Source: Actinomadura nitritigenes
GTDB taxonomy: Bacteria; Actinomycetota; Actinomycetes; Streptosporangiales; Streptosporangiaceae
DNA length: 64,000 nucleotides
Direction: 5' to 3'
Assembly (NCBI RefSeq): GCF_017573545.1
Contig: NZ_JAGEOK010000031.1
Coordinates: 62,001-126,000 of the forward strand
Shown here: in pieces, positions 8,333 through 15,261 of the stretch
How positions within the stretch are numbered: position 1 is the stretch's first letter
How the letters are laid out: the number at the start of each line of letters is the position of its first letter
The notes under the pieces: generated by a model
The model's database searches: none
Told to the model about the DNA's origin: nothing
The model's input: the letters and a program-made list of their open reading frames with translations, nothing else
Made by a program: the position numbers and the translations under genes

Positions 8333-9952
8333 CTATCGTGCCAGGTGAAGCGCGCTCAGGACGGTCGCCTCGACGATCGCGCCGGGCAGGTAGAGGTCCT
8401 TGTCGTGCCACAGCGCCGGGCCGTCCGTCCAGTCGGGGACGCCGAGCAGCCAGTCCCTTCCGCGGGCGACCGCGGCGCGGGCGTGGTGGGAGAGCGGGCT
8501 CCGTTCCGGGGCCGAGAGAAGGACGAGCATCGCGTGCGCCGTCTCCTCCGCGGTGCCGTTCCACCATCCCCACGAACCGTCGGCGCGCTGGCTGCCGATG
8601 ACCCATTGCTCGGCGCGGCGGACGTTGCCGGAGGCGGCGATGCCACCGAAGTGCCGCAGTGCGAGAGCGGCGCAGGCCGTCGCGTAGTAGGGGGAGACAT
8701 GCCATCTGTCGGTCCAGCTTCCGTCCGGGTGCTGCCGGCCCTGCAGCCAGCGCGCGGCCTTCACCATGGACGGCGCGTAGCGGGCCCGGGCGCCCGGGCG
8801 GTGTTTCAGGAATTCGCCAAAAGCGTCGAGCACGTGGGCATTGGTGGTGACGGAAGCTCCCTGTTCGCCTTCCCACGTGCAGAAACGGTCGTTCAATTCG
8901 TACTGCAGGAGGCTTTCGGGTTCGTACGGCGAGCCGAGGAGCGCGAGCGCGTACAGGGTCACGGAGGTCGTGTCGGCGTCCGCGGGAAGCCCTTCACCGG
9001 CGGGAGTGCCGGACGTCCCTATCGCGGCGCCCAGCGACGCGGTCAGCTCCGGTGGCACGGACACGGGGACGCCGGCGCGCAGGAGCCCGCTCAGGACCCA
9101 GGCTCGTTCGAACACGGTGATGGGAACGCCGCAGGGCACCGGCCCCCGGTGCTGCGCGACGGCGGCCTCCAGGAACCGGCGCGCCGGGTCCGCCGGTGGC
9201 GGCGGGGCGCCGCCGCCCAGCCAGGCGGCGGTGGCGGCCGGAGACGCGCCGATGCCGCCGGTTCGCGGCCCGGGCCGGGCGGAGGCCGTCCGGTGCGCGG
9301 CGGCTCCCGCGATCTCCAGGGCGTGGACGAGCTTGGCGGGCACCGGGCGTCCGGCTCTCAGCAGCGACCGGATCGGCCCGAGCCCGGCGTCCCAGCCCTC
9401 GGGGACGCGCAACCGGGTGCGGGAATGCCGCAGTCCGAGCTCCGGGTGCGGGAGGTTCCCGGATGCCGCCAGGCGGTCGTTGATCCGCTCGGCCAGGTGC
9501 GCCGAGATGAGCTCCACCGCGGGCATGTCGGGGACGGCCCGCGTGCTGAGGCCGTCCAGCAGGGCGGTCAGCGCGTCGAGCCCGCGGGCGGCACTGCGCG
9601 CCAGCGCGGCACCGTCCGCCCGGGCGCCGTCCGTCCGGGCGGAGTCATCGCTCATGGCGGTCAGGACGGCGTCCGTCGCGCTCAGCGTGGGGACGAGCGC
9701 GTAGGCGCCGGACGCTCCCCAGCCGCCGTCCGGGCGCTGCGCCGCGAGGAGGTAGCCGAGCCGTTCGCCGTGCCCGGTCAGCCACGGCGCGAGGGCGACC
9801 AGCCGGCCGGTCTCGTACACCGACGGCGACACCCGCCCCCAGGGGGCGTTCAGCAGGCCGGCGACCACGCTGTGCGCGCGCTCCGCCAGGTCGGCGACGG
9901 GGATGCCCGGTGCCGAGCACGGGCCCGCCGGATTCTCGTCTTGAACGCTCAC
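8333..9952 (-). CDS. Class II (type B) terpene cyclase, DxDTT type
   Basis: A 539-residue alpha/alpha-barrel protein of the squalene-hopene/class II diterpene cyclase superfamily. The catalytic acid motif is D-A-D-T-T at residues 325-329, the DxDTT variant of the DxDD motif known from bacterial diterpene cyclases. QW-type repeats follow the expected pattern: Q-R-P-D-G-G-W-G-A near 72, Q-H-P-D-G-S-W-T near 440 and Q-R-A-D-G-S-W-G-W near 480. Such enzymes protonate and cyclise a linear prenyl diphosphate without removing the diphosphate. No class I DDxxD domain, GGPP synthase, P450 or partner cyclase is adjacent, so the substrate is unclear. The GTG start overlaps the stop of the upstream 73-codon ORF by 4 bases. 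Confidence 0.8.
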   Translation of the reverse strand: MSVQDENPAGPCSAPGIPVADLAERAHSVVAGLLNAPWGRVSPSVYETGRLVALAPWLTGHGERLGYLLAAQRPDGGWGASGAYALVPTLSATDAVLTAMSDDSARTDGARADGAALARSAARGLDALTALLDGLSTRAVPDMPAVELISAHLAERINDRLAASGNLPHPELGLRHSRTRLRVPEGWDAGLGPIRSLLRAGRPVPAKLVHALEIAGAAAHRTASARPGPRTGGIGASPAATAAWLGGGAPPPPADPARRFLEAAVAQHRGPVPCGVPITVFERAWVLSGLLRAGVPVSVPPELTASLGAAIGTSGTPAGEGLPADADTTSVTLYALALLGSPYEPESLLQYELNDRFCTWEGEQGASVTTNAHVLDAFGEFLKHRPGARARYAPSMVKAARWLQGRQHPDGSWTDRWHVSPYYATACAALALRHFGGIAASGNVRRAEQWVIGSQRADGSWGWWNGTAEETAHAMLVLLSAPERSPLSHHARAAVARGRDWLLGVPDWTDGPALWHDKDLYLPGAIVEATVLSALHLAR

Positions 9953-10170
9953 AGGTCGCCCCAGTGGTCGGTACGTCCGTAGAAGCCGGTGCTGAAGCCG
10001 ATCTGGCGTTTCAGGCAGGTGGTCTCCCGCGGGCGGTCCGCGCGGAGCGGGGCGAGTAGTCCGGCGAGAGTGGAGTCGCCGTCGTCCTCGTCGGCGGTGT
10101 TCTCGTCGGAGGCAGGCGTGACGCCGCCGCCCGATCGCAGCGCGCCCGTCGCGATCTCGGGAATTCCCAT
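9949..10170 (-). CDS. 73-residue peptide coupled to the terpene cyclase
   Basis: I do not recognise this peptide. It runs from ATG at 10170 to a TGA that overlaps the cyclase GTG by 4 bases, which makes a real, translationally coupled gene likely. Its composition is polarised. Residues 1-20 are Gly/Ala-rich and 22-32 strongly acidic. Residues 34-43 form a hydrophobic L-A-G-L-L-A-P-L stretch. The last 22 residues carry the only Cys (52), two basic residues after it, several aromatics (F59, F63, Y64, W70), and end G-D-L. A leader-plus-core layout like this resembles a RiPP precursor, but no RiPP-modifying enzyme other than the cyclase is next to it. An alternative is a small accessory subunit of the cyclase. 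Confidence 0.6.
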   Translation of the reverse strand: MGIPEIATGALRSGGGVTPASDENTADEDDGDSTLAGLLAPLRADRPRETTCLKRQIGFSTGFYGRTDHWGDL

Positions 10171-10176
10171 GGACGC

Positions 10177-10311
10177 CTACTCGGCGCCGGCGCGGCCCAG
10201 CTCGCGGCCCATCTCCTCGATGGCGCCGAGCGGGTCGCGGAGGAGTCCCGGCAGGCTTCGGTGAAAGGGAACGGTTCTCGCTTCTCTGGCAGAGCCGACG
10301 CCGACGGGCAT
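10177..10311 (-). CDS. 44-residue peptide, first ORF of the cyclase operon
   Basis: A short ORF opening with ATG at 10311, preceded by a GAGGGGA ribosome site about 9 bases upstream. It ends with TAG 6 bases before the next ORF's ATG. The product is not recognised. It has Gly/Val at the start, a central R-S-L-P-G-L-L-R-D-P-L stretch and an amphipathic C-terminal helix (roughly residues 29-42) rich in Glu and Arg. Position, spacing and ribosome site support expression together with the 73-residue peptide and the cyclase. The same frame can be extended upstream to 10431, but that would start inside the dyad at 10419-10431. Confidence 0.5.
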   Translation of the reverse strand: MPVGVGSAREARTVPFHRSLPGLLRDPLGAIEEMGRELGRAGAE

Positions 10312-10418
10312 GCTCGACGGTCCCCTCGTGAGGCTTGGGCGCGTATCGATCAGCTGGTGGGTCCGGAGCTCGGGCCCGTTCGGGCCGAGAGTCTGTTTTG
10401 CGTGCCTATGAGTTTCAT

Positions 10419-10431
10419 GTGCACAGTGCAC
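10419..10431. promoter_or_regulatory. Perfect 13-base dyad at the predicted transcription start
   Basis: GTGCAC-a-GTGCAC is a perfect inverted repeat lying 5-15 bases downstream of the predicted transcription start, the classic position of a repressor operator. The binding protein is unknown; no regulator gene is adjacent. Confidence 0.5.
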
Positions 10432-10442
10432 GGTTCTGCTGA

Positions 10443-10471
10443 AGTATCACATGATCATTTGACACAAACAA
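10443..10471 (-). promoter_or_regulatory. Predicted promoter of the peptide/cyclase operon
   Basis: On the minus strand, TTGTTT (10466-10471) is followed after 17 bases by GATACT (10443-10448), a reasonable vegetative-type promoter. Between the two boxes lies a nearly perfect dyad, TCA-c-ATGATCAT-t-TGA, centred near 10454-10455. Transcription would start near 10436, giving a leader of about 125 bases before the first short ORF. Confidence 0.5.
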
Positions 10472-10542
10472 GGTAGGAGAAGGGAGGAAATCTAACCATT
10501 TGACGGTGATGTGGGTCACTTTGCAAGCGAAGCGCAAGTACG

Positions 10543-10559
10543 GTCAGGGAGCCCCTGAC
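10543..10559. terminator. Short hairpin downstream of the secreted-protein gene
   Basis: A perfect 7-base stem (GTCAGGG/CCCTGAC) with a 3-base loop lies between the minus-strand gene ending at 10632 and the peptide operon promoter. There is no U-run, as is common for terminators in high-GC actinomycetes. It may insulate the operon from upstream transcription. Confidence 0.35.
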
Positions 10560-10631
10560 AAATGCCCGGGACGCGGGGAACGACCTTCTGATCGCTTAAG
10601 GGCGCGGAGGTGGAATGCGGGCCTTCTGCGG

Positions 10632-11006
10632 CTACCGGCCGTCGCGGTCGCCCGGAAGCAGCGTCGGCCAGGCGAGCCGCCCCGCCACGCGCACCTTCCC
10701 GGACGCCGAATGGGACCCGCAGCGCACCCGCACCTTGTAGGTCCCCGGCCTGGCGTCGGCCTTGAGCACCGCGGTCCCGTCCTGACCGTCCAGCCGGGCC
10801 CGCCCGTCGAACACGTCCGACGACGCCCAGTGCCGCCCCGGTCCGCACCTGGGGACCGACAGGGCGACCTTCTCCCCGGCGCGGGTCACGCCGGGCCGTA
10901 CCGTGAGTCCGTCCTGCTCGGACGTCGTCGCCTCGCCTGTCGCCGGTACCAGCAGACCCGCCGTGACAAGTGCGGTTCCCAGCACAGTGACGCTCAGCAA
11001 ACGCAA
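10632..11006 (-). CDS. Small secreted protein
   Basis: About 124 residues. A hydrophobic segment (S-V-T-V-L-G-T-A-L-V-T-A-G-L-L-V) directly follows a short basic start and is followed by a plausible signal-peptidase site near A-T-G-E-A. The mature part is about 95 residues with two cysteines, in S-V-P-R-C-G and V-R-V-R-C-G, that could form one disulfide in a beta-sandwich. The family is not recognised. I chose a TTG start at 11006 because a GAGGAG ribosome site lies 5 bases before it. The frame extends to 11069 with another TTG and a GTG, so the start is uncertain. Confidence 0.55.
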   Translation of the reverse strand: MRLLSVTVLGTALVTAGLLVPATGEATTSEQDGLTVRPGVTRAGEKVALSVPRCGPGRHWASSDVFDGRARLDGQDGTAVLKADARPGTYKVRVRCGSHSASGKVRVAGRLAWPTLLPGDRDGR

Positions 11007-11385
11007 CAGGACTCCTCGGAGGCGGCGTGTGACGTCCGGCACTTTACTGGCTCGGCCGAGCGCCTTCAATGCGTCGTTTCCGGCACGGCATCCGGTTCCG
11101 CCCGCCGCGCCCGCCGCCCACCAAGCACCCGTCCCAGGTCAGCCAGGTCGGCCGCCCATAGCTGGCCGTCCACGCCGCCGCCACCAGCGACCACCTGATC
11201 CGCTGCGCGAGGACCCAGGACCCTGCCAGCTCCAGCGGCGGCCAGTACAGCGGAAACAGCTCTGCGGACCGACCTCCAGCCCAAGGCCGCCGAAGCCTCC
11301 TGTGACGCCTACCAGCCCGTCCTCACCACCGCCGACCACGGCCTCCTCACTACTCGGGCATCCCTCGTCGGCGTAGCCTCTGCGG
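11007..11385. other. Intergenic region without a supported gene
   Basis: About 380 bases between the secreted-protein gene and a small plus-strand ORF. Its open frames are short, lack ribosome sites and have compositions unlike the neighbours. I see no RNA gene or clear repeat. Confidence 0.4.
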
Positions 11386-11607
11386 ATGGGGTCCACAGCC
11401 CTGCCGAGCACTGACAATGAGCAGGCGGACGGTTGGTACGCCTACCCACTGGTCGGCGTCCGCCGGGCGGAGATCCGCCTGGCGCGTGATCTCGAGGGTG
11501 ACGAAGTCTCCGTCGAAGTCGTCGACATCGCCGATGACCGGACGCGGGAATCCATCGAGTTCCTGCTGTCCGTGTTCGCTCGGTACGAAGTCGATGCGGA
11601 TGGCTAA
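11386..11607 (+). CDS. Small acidic protein, function unknown
   Basis: A 73-residue acidic ORF with codon use typical of the genome: G-W-Y-A-Y-P-L-V-G-V-R-R-A-E-I-R-L-A-R-D, then a V-S-V-E-V-V-D-I-A-D-D stretch and a helical end. The alternating charged/hydrophobic pattern looks like a real alpha/beta domain. There is no recognisable family and no strong ribosome site. It stands alone between a secreted protein and a phosphatase gene on the other strand. Confidence 0.4.
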   Translation: MGSTALPSTDNEQADGWYAYPLVGVRRAEIRLARDLEGDEVSVEVVDIADDRTRESIEFLLSVFARYEVDADG

Positions 11608-11673
11608 GGAGGCTGGAATGCTCCGAGCCTGCCGTCGGCCAGGGCTCCCATGCTGTGCGGGGGAGACTCCGCG

Positions 11674-12780
11674 CTAGGTGGGGTGGGCGCGTTCGAGGAC
11701 GAGGAGAGCGGCGTCGTCGGCGAGGTGGTCGTTGGTGTTCGCGACGAGGTCGCGGTGGATGTGGCCGAGCAGGGTGTCGGGGTCGGTGGCGGGGAAGGTC
11801 GTGACGCGTTTGGCGAGCGGGTAGAAGTCTCCGGCTGGTGAGCGCGCTTCGATGACGCCGTCGGTGTAGAGGACGAGCATGTCGCCGGGCGTGAAGGCGA
11901 AGCGGTCGATGGTGACCGGGGCGGGGTTGGGCACGCCGAGCGGCGGTGCGGGGGCGTCCGGCTGCAGGGTCGTGACCCGGTGGTCGTGCAGGAGCAGCGG
12001 AGGTGGATGGCCGCAGCTGATCATCTCGACCTCCGGGTGGTCGTCGGCGATGTCGAGGACGAGCGCGGTGATGAAGTGCTCGCCGAGGTCGTGCTCGGTG
12101 TCGGCGACCTCTTCGAGGTCACGGTCGACGCTGTCCTGGAGGGCGGCCGTGAGCTCGGGCAGGGCGTAGCGGCGTGCGCCCTCCCGGAAGGCGCCGAGGA
12201 CCACCGACGCTTCGGCGATGGCGTTCAGACCCTTGCCCCGGACGTCGCCGATCAGCACGCGGCTGGCGGATCCGGCCGCCCGTGTGATCGCGAACAGGTC
12301 GCCGCCGATCTGGCTTTCGTCCTCGGCCGTCAGGTACATCCAGGCCACGCGCAGTGGTCCGATCCGCTGGGGCAGCGGTCGCAGGAGGGCGCGCTGCGCC
12401 GTCGCTGCCACCGACCGTGCCCGGCCGAGCGCCCGCTCGCGGCGCTCCCGGACCAGGCGCAGGAAGACGATCAGCAGGGAGAGCAGGGTCAGCGCGGTGA
12501 TCTGCGCCATGTGGTTGGTCGTGCGCAGCCCACCGTGCAAGATCGCGATGATCACCTGGTCCGTCACCGCCAGTGCGGCGACGACGGCGGTCACCCGGGC
12601 CGTCGCCGTGGAGGCGACGAGCGCGGGCGCGATGACCAGGAAGGGGCCGAGATGGACGGTGGTCCCGAGGACGAGGTCCGTCACGGTGATCGCCAGCATG
12701 AACGCGAGTGCGATCGCCACGGTCGTGTACGTCAGCAGCGGCCGCTGGACGCGGCCCGACCACGGGTGTCGCCCCTCCAT
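11674..12780 (-). CDS. Membrane SpoIIE/PP2C-type serine phosphatase
   Basis: A 368-residue protein. Residues 15-110 hold about four transmembrane helices, and the rest is a PP2C-type SpoIIE/RsbU phosphatase domain. Metal-binding residues of the family are visible in I-G-G-D-L-F, I-G-D-V-R-G-K-G and Y-T-D-G-V-I-E-A. Such proteins dephosphorylate anti-sigma-factor antagonists and release stress or developmental sigma factors. No antagonist, anti-sigma or sigma gene is adjacent. It is a single gene with its own ATG at 12780. The substrate and the membrane signal are unknown. Confidence 0.88.
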   Translation of the reverse strand: MEGRHPWSGRVQRPLLTYTTVAIALAFMLAITVTDLVLGTTVHLGPFLVIAPALVASTATARVTAVVAALAVTDQVIIAILHGGLRTTNHMAQITALTLLSLLIVFLRLVRERRERALGRARSVAATAQRALLRPLPQRIGPLRVAWMYLTAEDESQIGGDLFAITRAAGSASRVLIGDVRGKGLNAIAEASVVLGAFREGARRYALPELTAALQDSVDRDLEEVADTEHDLGEHFITALVLDIADDHPEVEMISCGHPPPLLLHDHRVTTLQPDAPAPPLGVPNPAPVTIDRFAFTPGDMLVLYTDGVIEARSPAGDFYPLAKRVTTFPATDPDTLLGHIHRDLVANTNDHLADDAALLVLERAHPT

Positions 12781-12846
12781 GGCCTTCCCATGCCCTTGGC
12801 CCAGTGGTCCATGTTCCTGACCAGGCCGTGGCTGTGGGGCGCGTGG

Positions 12847-13395
12847 TTACCTTCGGCCGCCGAAGGTCCAGGCGTGGACTTCGATGTCGGCGTAGAGGTC
12901 CGGGGTCAGGACGGTGCGGGCCGTCTCAGGATCCGGTGCCTGGAGAAGCGCCGCCGTTCCCAGCCAGGTGCCGCCGTCGTCGGACAGCAGGGGGCCGTAG
13001 GCGATCAGCGCGTGCCGGTCGGGCGGAAGGTCGCGGTCGGCGGTGTGGCCCGCGCCGAGGCCGAGCACCAGGTAATGGCCGCCCTCGGTCCGGTCGCCGG
13101 TGAACTCCCACATCGTGCGTCCGAGCGTGTTGTGCCAGCGGCGCAGCATCACGTCGCGGTAGGCGCCGGCCTGGTAGCCGGGCTCGTCGAAGGCGAACGC
13201 GCGGGCCGTGGCGGAGTCGGGCAGGTCGACGATGTGCACGCTGCCGGTGAGCGTTTCGCCGTCGTCGGCGAAGGTAGGACCGCGGGCGATCATCTCGGCC
13301 GCGTACCGGTCCATGTAGGACCAGTGCTCTTCCACGAGTTCGTGGCGCAGCTGCATAGAGCCGCGCCTATCGCGGTGGTAACAGAAGAACTCCAT
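12847..13395 (-). CDS. YCII-related domain protein
   Basis: A 182-residue protein with an N-terminal YCII-type ferredoxin-like domain: M-E-F-F-C-Y-H-R-D-R, then H-W-S-Y-M-D, and G-P-T-F-A-D-D-G-E-T-L-T-G-S-V-H-I-V-D-L-P near 40-60. A second, more distant copy may follow, since the C-terminal half repeats the L-I-A-Y-G-P-L-L-S-D-D-G pattern near residue 130. Family members are small dimeric proteins with His/Asp active sites and mostly unknown reactions. The gene follows the TetR gene on the same strand after about 60 bases, so TetR may control it. Confidence 0.7.
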   Translation of the reverse strand: MEFFCYHRDRRGSMQLRHELVEEHWSYMDRYAAEMIARGPTFADDGETLTGSVHIVDLPDSATARAFAFDEPGYQAGAYRDVMLRRWHNTLGRTMWEFTGDRTEGGHYLVLGLGAGHTADRDLPPDRHALIAYGPLLSDDGGTWLGTAALLQAPDPETARTVLTPDLYADIEVHAWTFGGRR

Positions 13396-13454
13396 GCCGG
13401 ACAGTCTTCACCACACTGGCAGGGCATGCGCCGTCACCTGCGGCCCCGGTCCGG

Positions 13455-14003
13455 TCAGCCGGGGTTGTGCGCGGGGGTCGTGATGCCTTCCCGTACGAGG
13501 CGGAGGAGGCGGTCGGTTCGCGCCGGGCCGGATCCTGCGGCGGCTATGCCGCCGGCCAGCGCCAGGAGGTCCGGACCGTCGAGGTCGGGACGGACGGTAC
13601 CGGCCTCCTGCGCCCTCGCCAGTAGCGGTGCGACGGTCTCGTGCATGGCGGAGTGCCATTCGTCGAAGAGGGGAGAGCGTCCGTCCTCCGGAATGGCACG
13701 GGCCAGGTCACCCTTGTCGGCGACGTGGGCGATGAACGCCTTCAGCCACGTGAAGAGGGCGTCGGCGGGCGGGTCGTGTCGCAGCAGGTCCTCGCCCTTC
13801 GCGGTGAGGTCGGTGACCTCGTCCGCGTAAACGGCGACGAGCAGGTCGCGGCGCGTGGGGAAATGCCGGTACAGGGTGGCGTTGCCCACGCCCGCGTGAC
13901 GGGCGATGTCGTCGAGGGGCGCCCCCGGCCCGCGCTCGGCGAAGAGCTTCTTGGCCGTCGTGAGGATGAGGGCGCGGTTGCGTTGCGCGTCCGCCCTGGG
14001 CAT
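13455..14003 (-). CDS. TetR-family transcriptional regulator
   Basis: About 182 residues from ATG at 14003. The N-terminal helix-turn-helix is typical (A-R-H-A-G-V-G-N-A-T-L-Y-R-H-F-P-T-R-R-D-L near residues 35-55), followed by an all-helical ligand domain with the S-B-P-type end common in actinomycete repressors. The frame remains open to 14114, but the upstream part is Arg/Pro-rich and not TetR-like. It heads a likely two-gene unit with the YCII protein and diverges from the acetyltransferase gene at 14132, so it may regulate either side. Confidence 0.85.
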   Translation of the reverse strand: MPRADAQRNRALILTTAKKLFAERGPGAPLDDIARHAGVGNATLYRHFPTRRDLLVAVYADEVTDLTAKGEDLLRHDPPADALFTWLKAFIAHVADKGDLARAIPEDGRSPLFDEWHSAMHETVAPLLARAQEAGTVRPDLDGPDLLALAGGIAAAGSGPARTDRLLRLVREGITTPAHNPG

Positions 14004-14131
14004 GGCCCTCCTCACCGTGATCTCCCTGGTCAGTGTACGGCGCCGGGCCGGACGCGAGGGTGCGTGAACGTTGCGGCGGGCGGGCCGGGAGGATGGGACC
14101 GGAGCGCATCCCACGACGGAAGGACGGAGCG

Positions 14132-14599
14132 GTGCAGCAGATCCGACGGGCGCGGCTGGAAGACCACGAGACGGTCGTGCGGGTGATGCCGGACTGGTGG
14201 GCCGATTCGCGCACGCCGGAGCAGGCGCGCCAGTTGACGCTGCTGCTGCCCCGGCTGTTCTTCGAGCACTTCTCGGGGACCAGCCTCATCATGGACGGGG
14301 ATGATGGCATGCATGGCTTCCTCGTGGGATTCCATTCTGCGGACCATCCCGATGAGGCGTACATCCATTTCGTCGGAGTCGACCCGAAGCGCCGTAAGGA
14401 CGGCGTGGCACGAGCCCTGTACGAAAGGTTCTTCGAGGAGGCCGCAGCAGCCGGCCGTACGAAGGTCAAGGCCATCACGTCGCCCGCCAATACCGGCTCC
14501 ATCGCTTTCCACCGGGCCATGGGCTTCGACGTCCATGTGCCGCAGCCCGGATACGACGGCCCAGGGCAGGACCGTGTGCGCTTCGAGAAGACGCTCTAG
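14132..14599 (+). CDS. GNAT-family N-acetyltransferase
   Basis: About 155 residues from GTG at 14132, preceded by a GGAAGGA ribosome site. It has the GNAT core: I-H-F-V-G-V-D-P strand, then the acetyl-CoA loop K-R-R-K-D-G-V-A-R-A-L-Y in place of R/Q-x-x-G-x-G/A, and the S-I-A-F-H-R-A-M-G-F C-terminal signature. It transfers an acetyl group to an unknown amine. The last 4 bases overlap the stop of the convergent response regulator gene. Confidence 0.82.
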   Translation: MQQIRRARLEDHETVVRVMPDWWADSRTPEQARQLTLLLPRLFFEHFSGTSLIMDGDDGMHGFLVGFHSADHPDEAYIHFVGVDPKRRKDGVARALYERFFEEAAAAGRTKVKAITSPANTGSIAFHRAMGFDVHVPQPGYDGPGQDRVRFEKTL

Positions 14600-15261
14600 G
14601 CGGCGGCGCGGCTGCGGAGGTACGTGAGGACGGCGAGGACGCGGCGGTTCTTGTCGTCCGTCAACGGCAGGTCCAGCTTGGTGAGGATGTTGCCGACGTG
14701 CTTGCCCACCGTCACCTCGGCGACGGTGAGGATCTGCGCGATGGCCGTGTTGGAGTGCCCTTCCGCTATGAGGGCGAGCACCTCGCGCTCGCGCGCGGAC
14801 AGCCGCGACAACGGGTCCTGGCTGCGGCGCAGGAGTTGCCGGACGACCGTCGGGTCGACGACCGTACCGCCGTCCACGACCCGGCGCAGCGCGGCGACGA
14901 ACTCCTCCACGTCGACGACCCGGTCCTTGAGCAGGTAGCCGACGCTCGTACCGTCGTTGGAGTCGAGCAGGTCGGCGGAGTAGCTCAGCTCCACGTACTG
15001 GCTGAGCGCGACGACGGCCAGGCCGGGATGCGCCTTGCGCAGGTCCACGGCCGCGCGGAGCCCTTCGTCGCTGAAACCCGGCGGCATGCGGATGTCCGTG
15101 ACCACCAGGTCGGGGGCGTGCTCCGCCACTGCGGCCTTGAGGGCTTCGGCGTCCTCCACTGCGGCGACCACGTCGAAGCCGAACTTGCCGAGCAACCCGA
15201 CGAGTCCTTCCCGCAGGAGCACGCCGTCTTCGGCGAGGACTACTCGGACGGTCGGCTGCAC
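14596..15261 (-). CDS. NarL/LuxR-type response regulator
   Basis: A 221-residue response regulator. The receiver domain has the acidic pair after V-L-A-E-D-G, the phosphoacceptor aspartate in L-V-V-T-D-I-R-M-P (about residue 55), and the conserved lysine in Y-L-L-K-D. The C-terminal LuxR helix-turn-helix starts at L-S-A-R-E-R-E-V-L-A-L-I-A-E-G. It pairs with the sensor kinase encoded just upstream, whose gene it overlaps by 22 bases. The probable target is the divergent ABC exporter at 16673-19659. Confidence 0.92.
   Translation of the reverse strand: MQPTVRVVLAEDGVLLREGLVGLLGKFGFDVVAAVEDAEALKAAVAEHAPDLVVTDIRMPPGFSDEGLRAAVDLRKAHPGLAVVALSQYVELSYSADLLDSNDGTSVGYLLKDRVVDVEEFVAALRRVVDGGTVVDPTVVRQLLRRSQDPLSRLSAREREVLALIAEGHSNTAIAQILTVAEVTVGKHVGNILTKLDLPLTDDKNRRVLAVLTYLRSRAAA

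Noticed and set aside
7691-9982. 763-codon plus-strand frame opposite the terpene cyclase and conservon tail
   Set aside because: The complementary frames encode clear QW-repeat cyclase and CvnA-tail motifs; the plus-strand product is Arg/Gly-rich without a domain.
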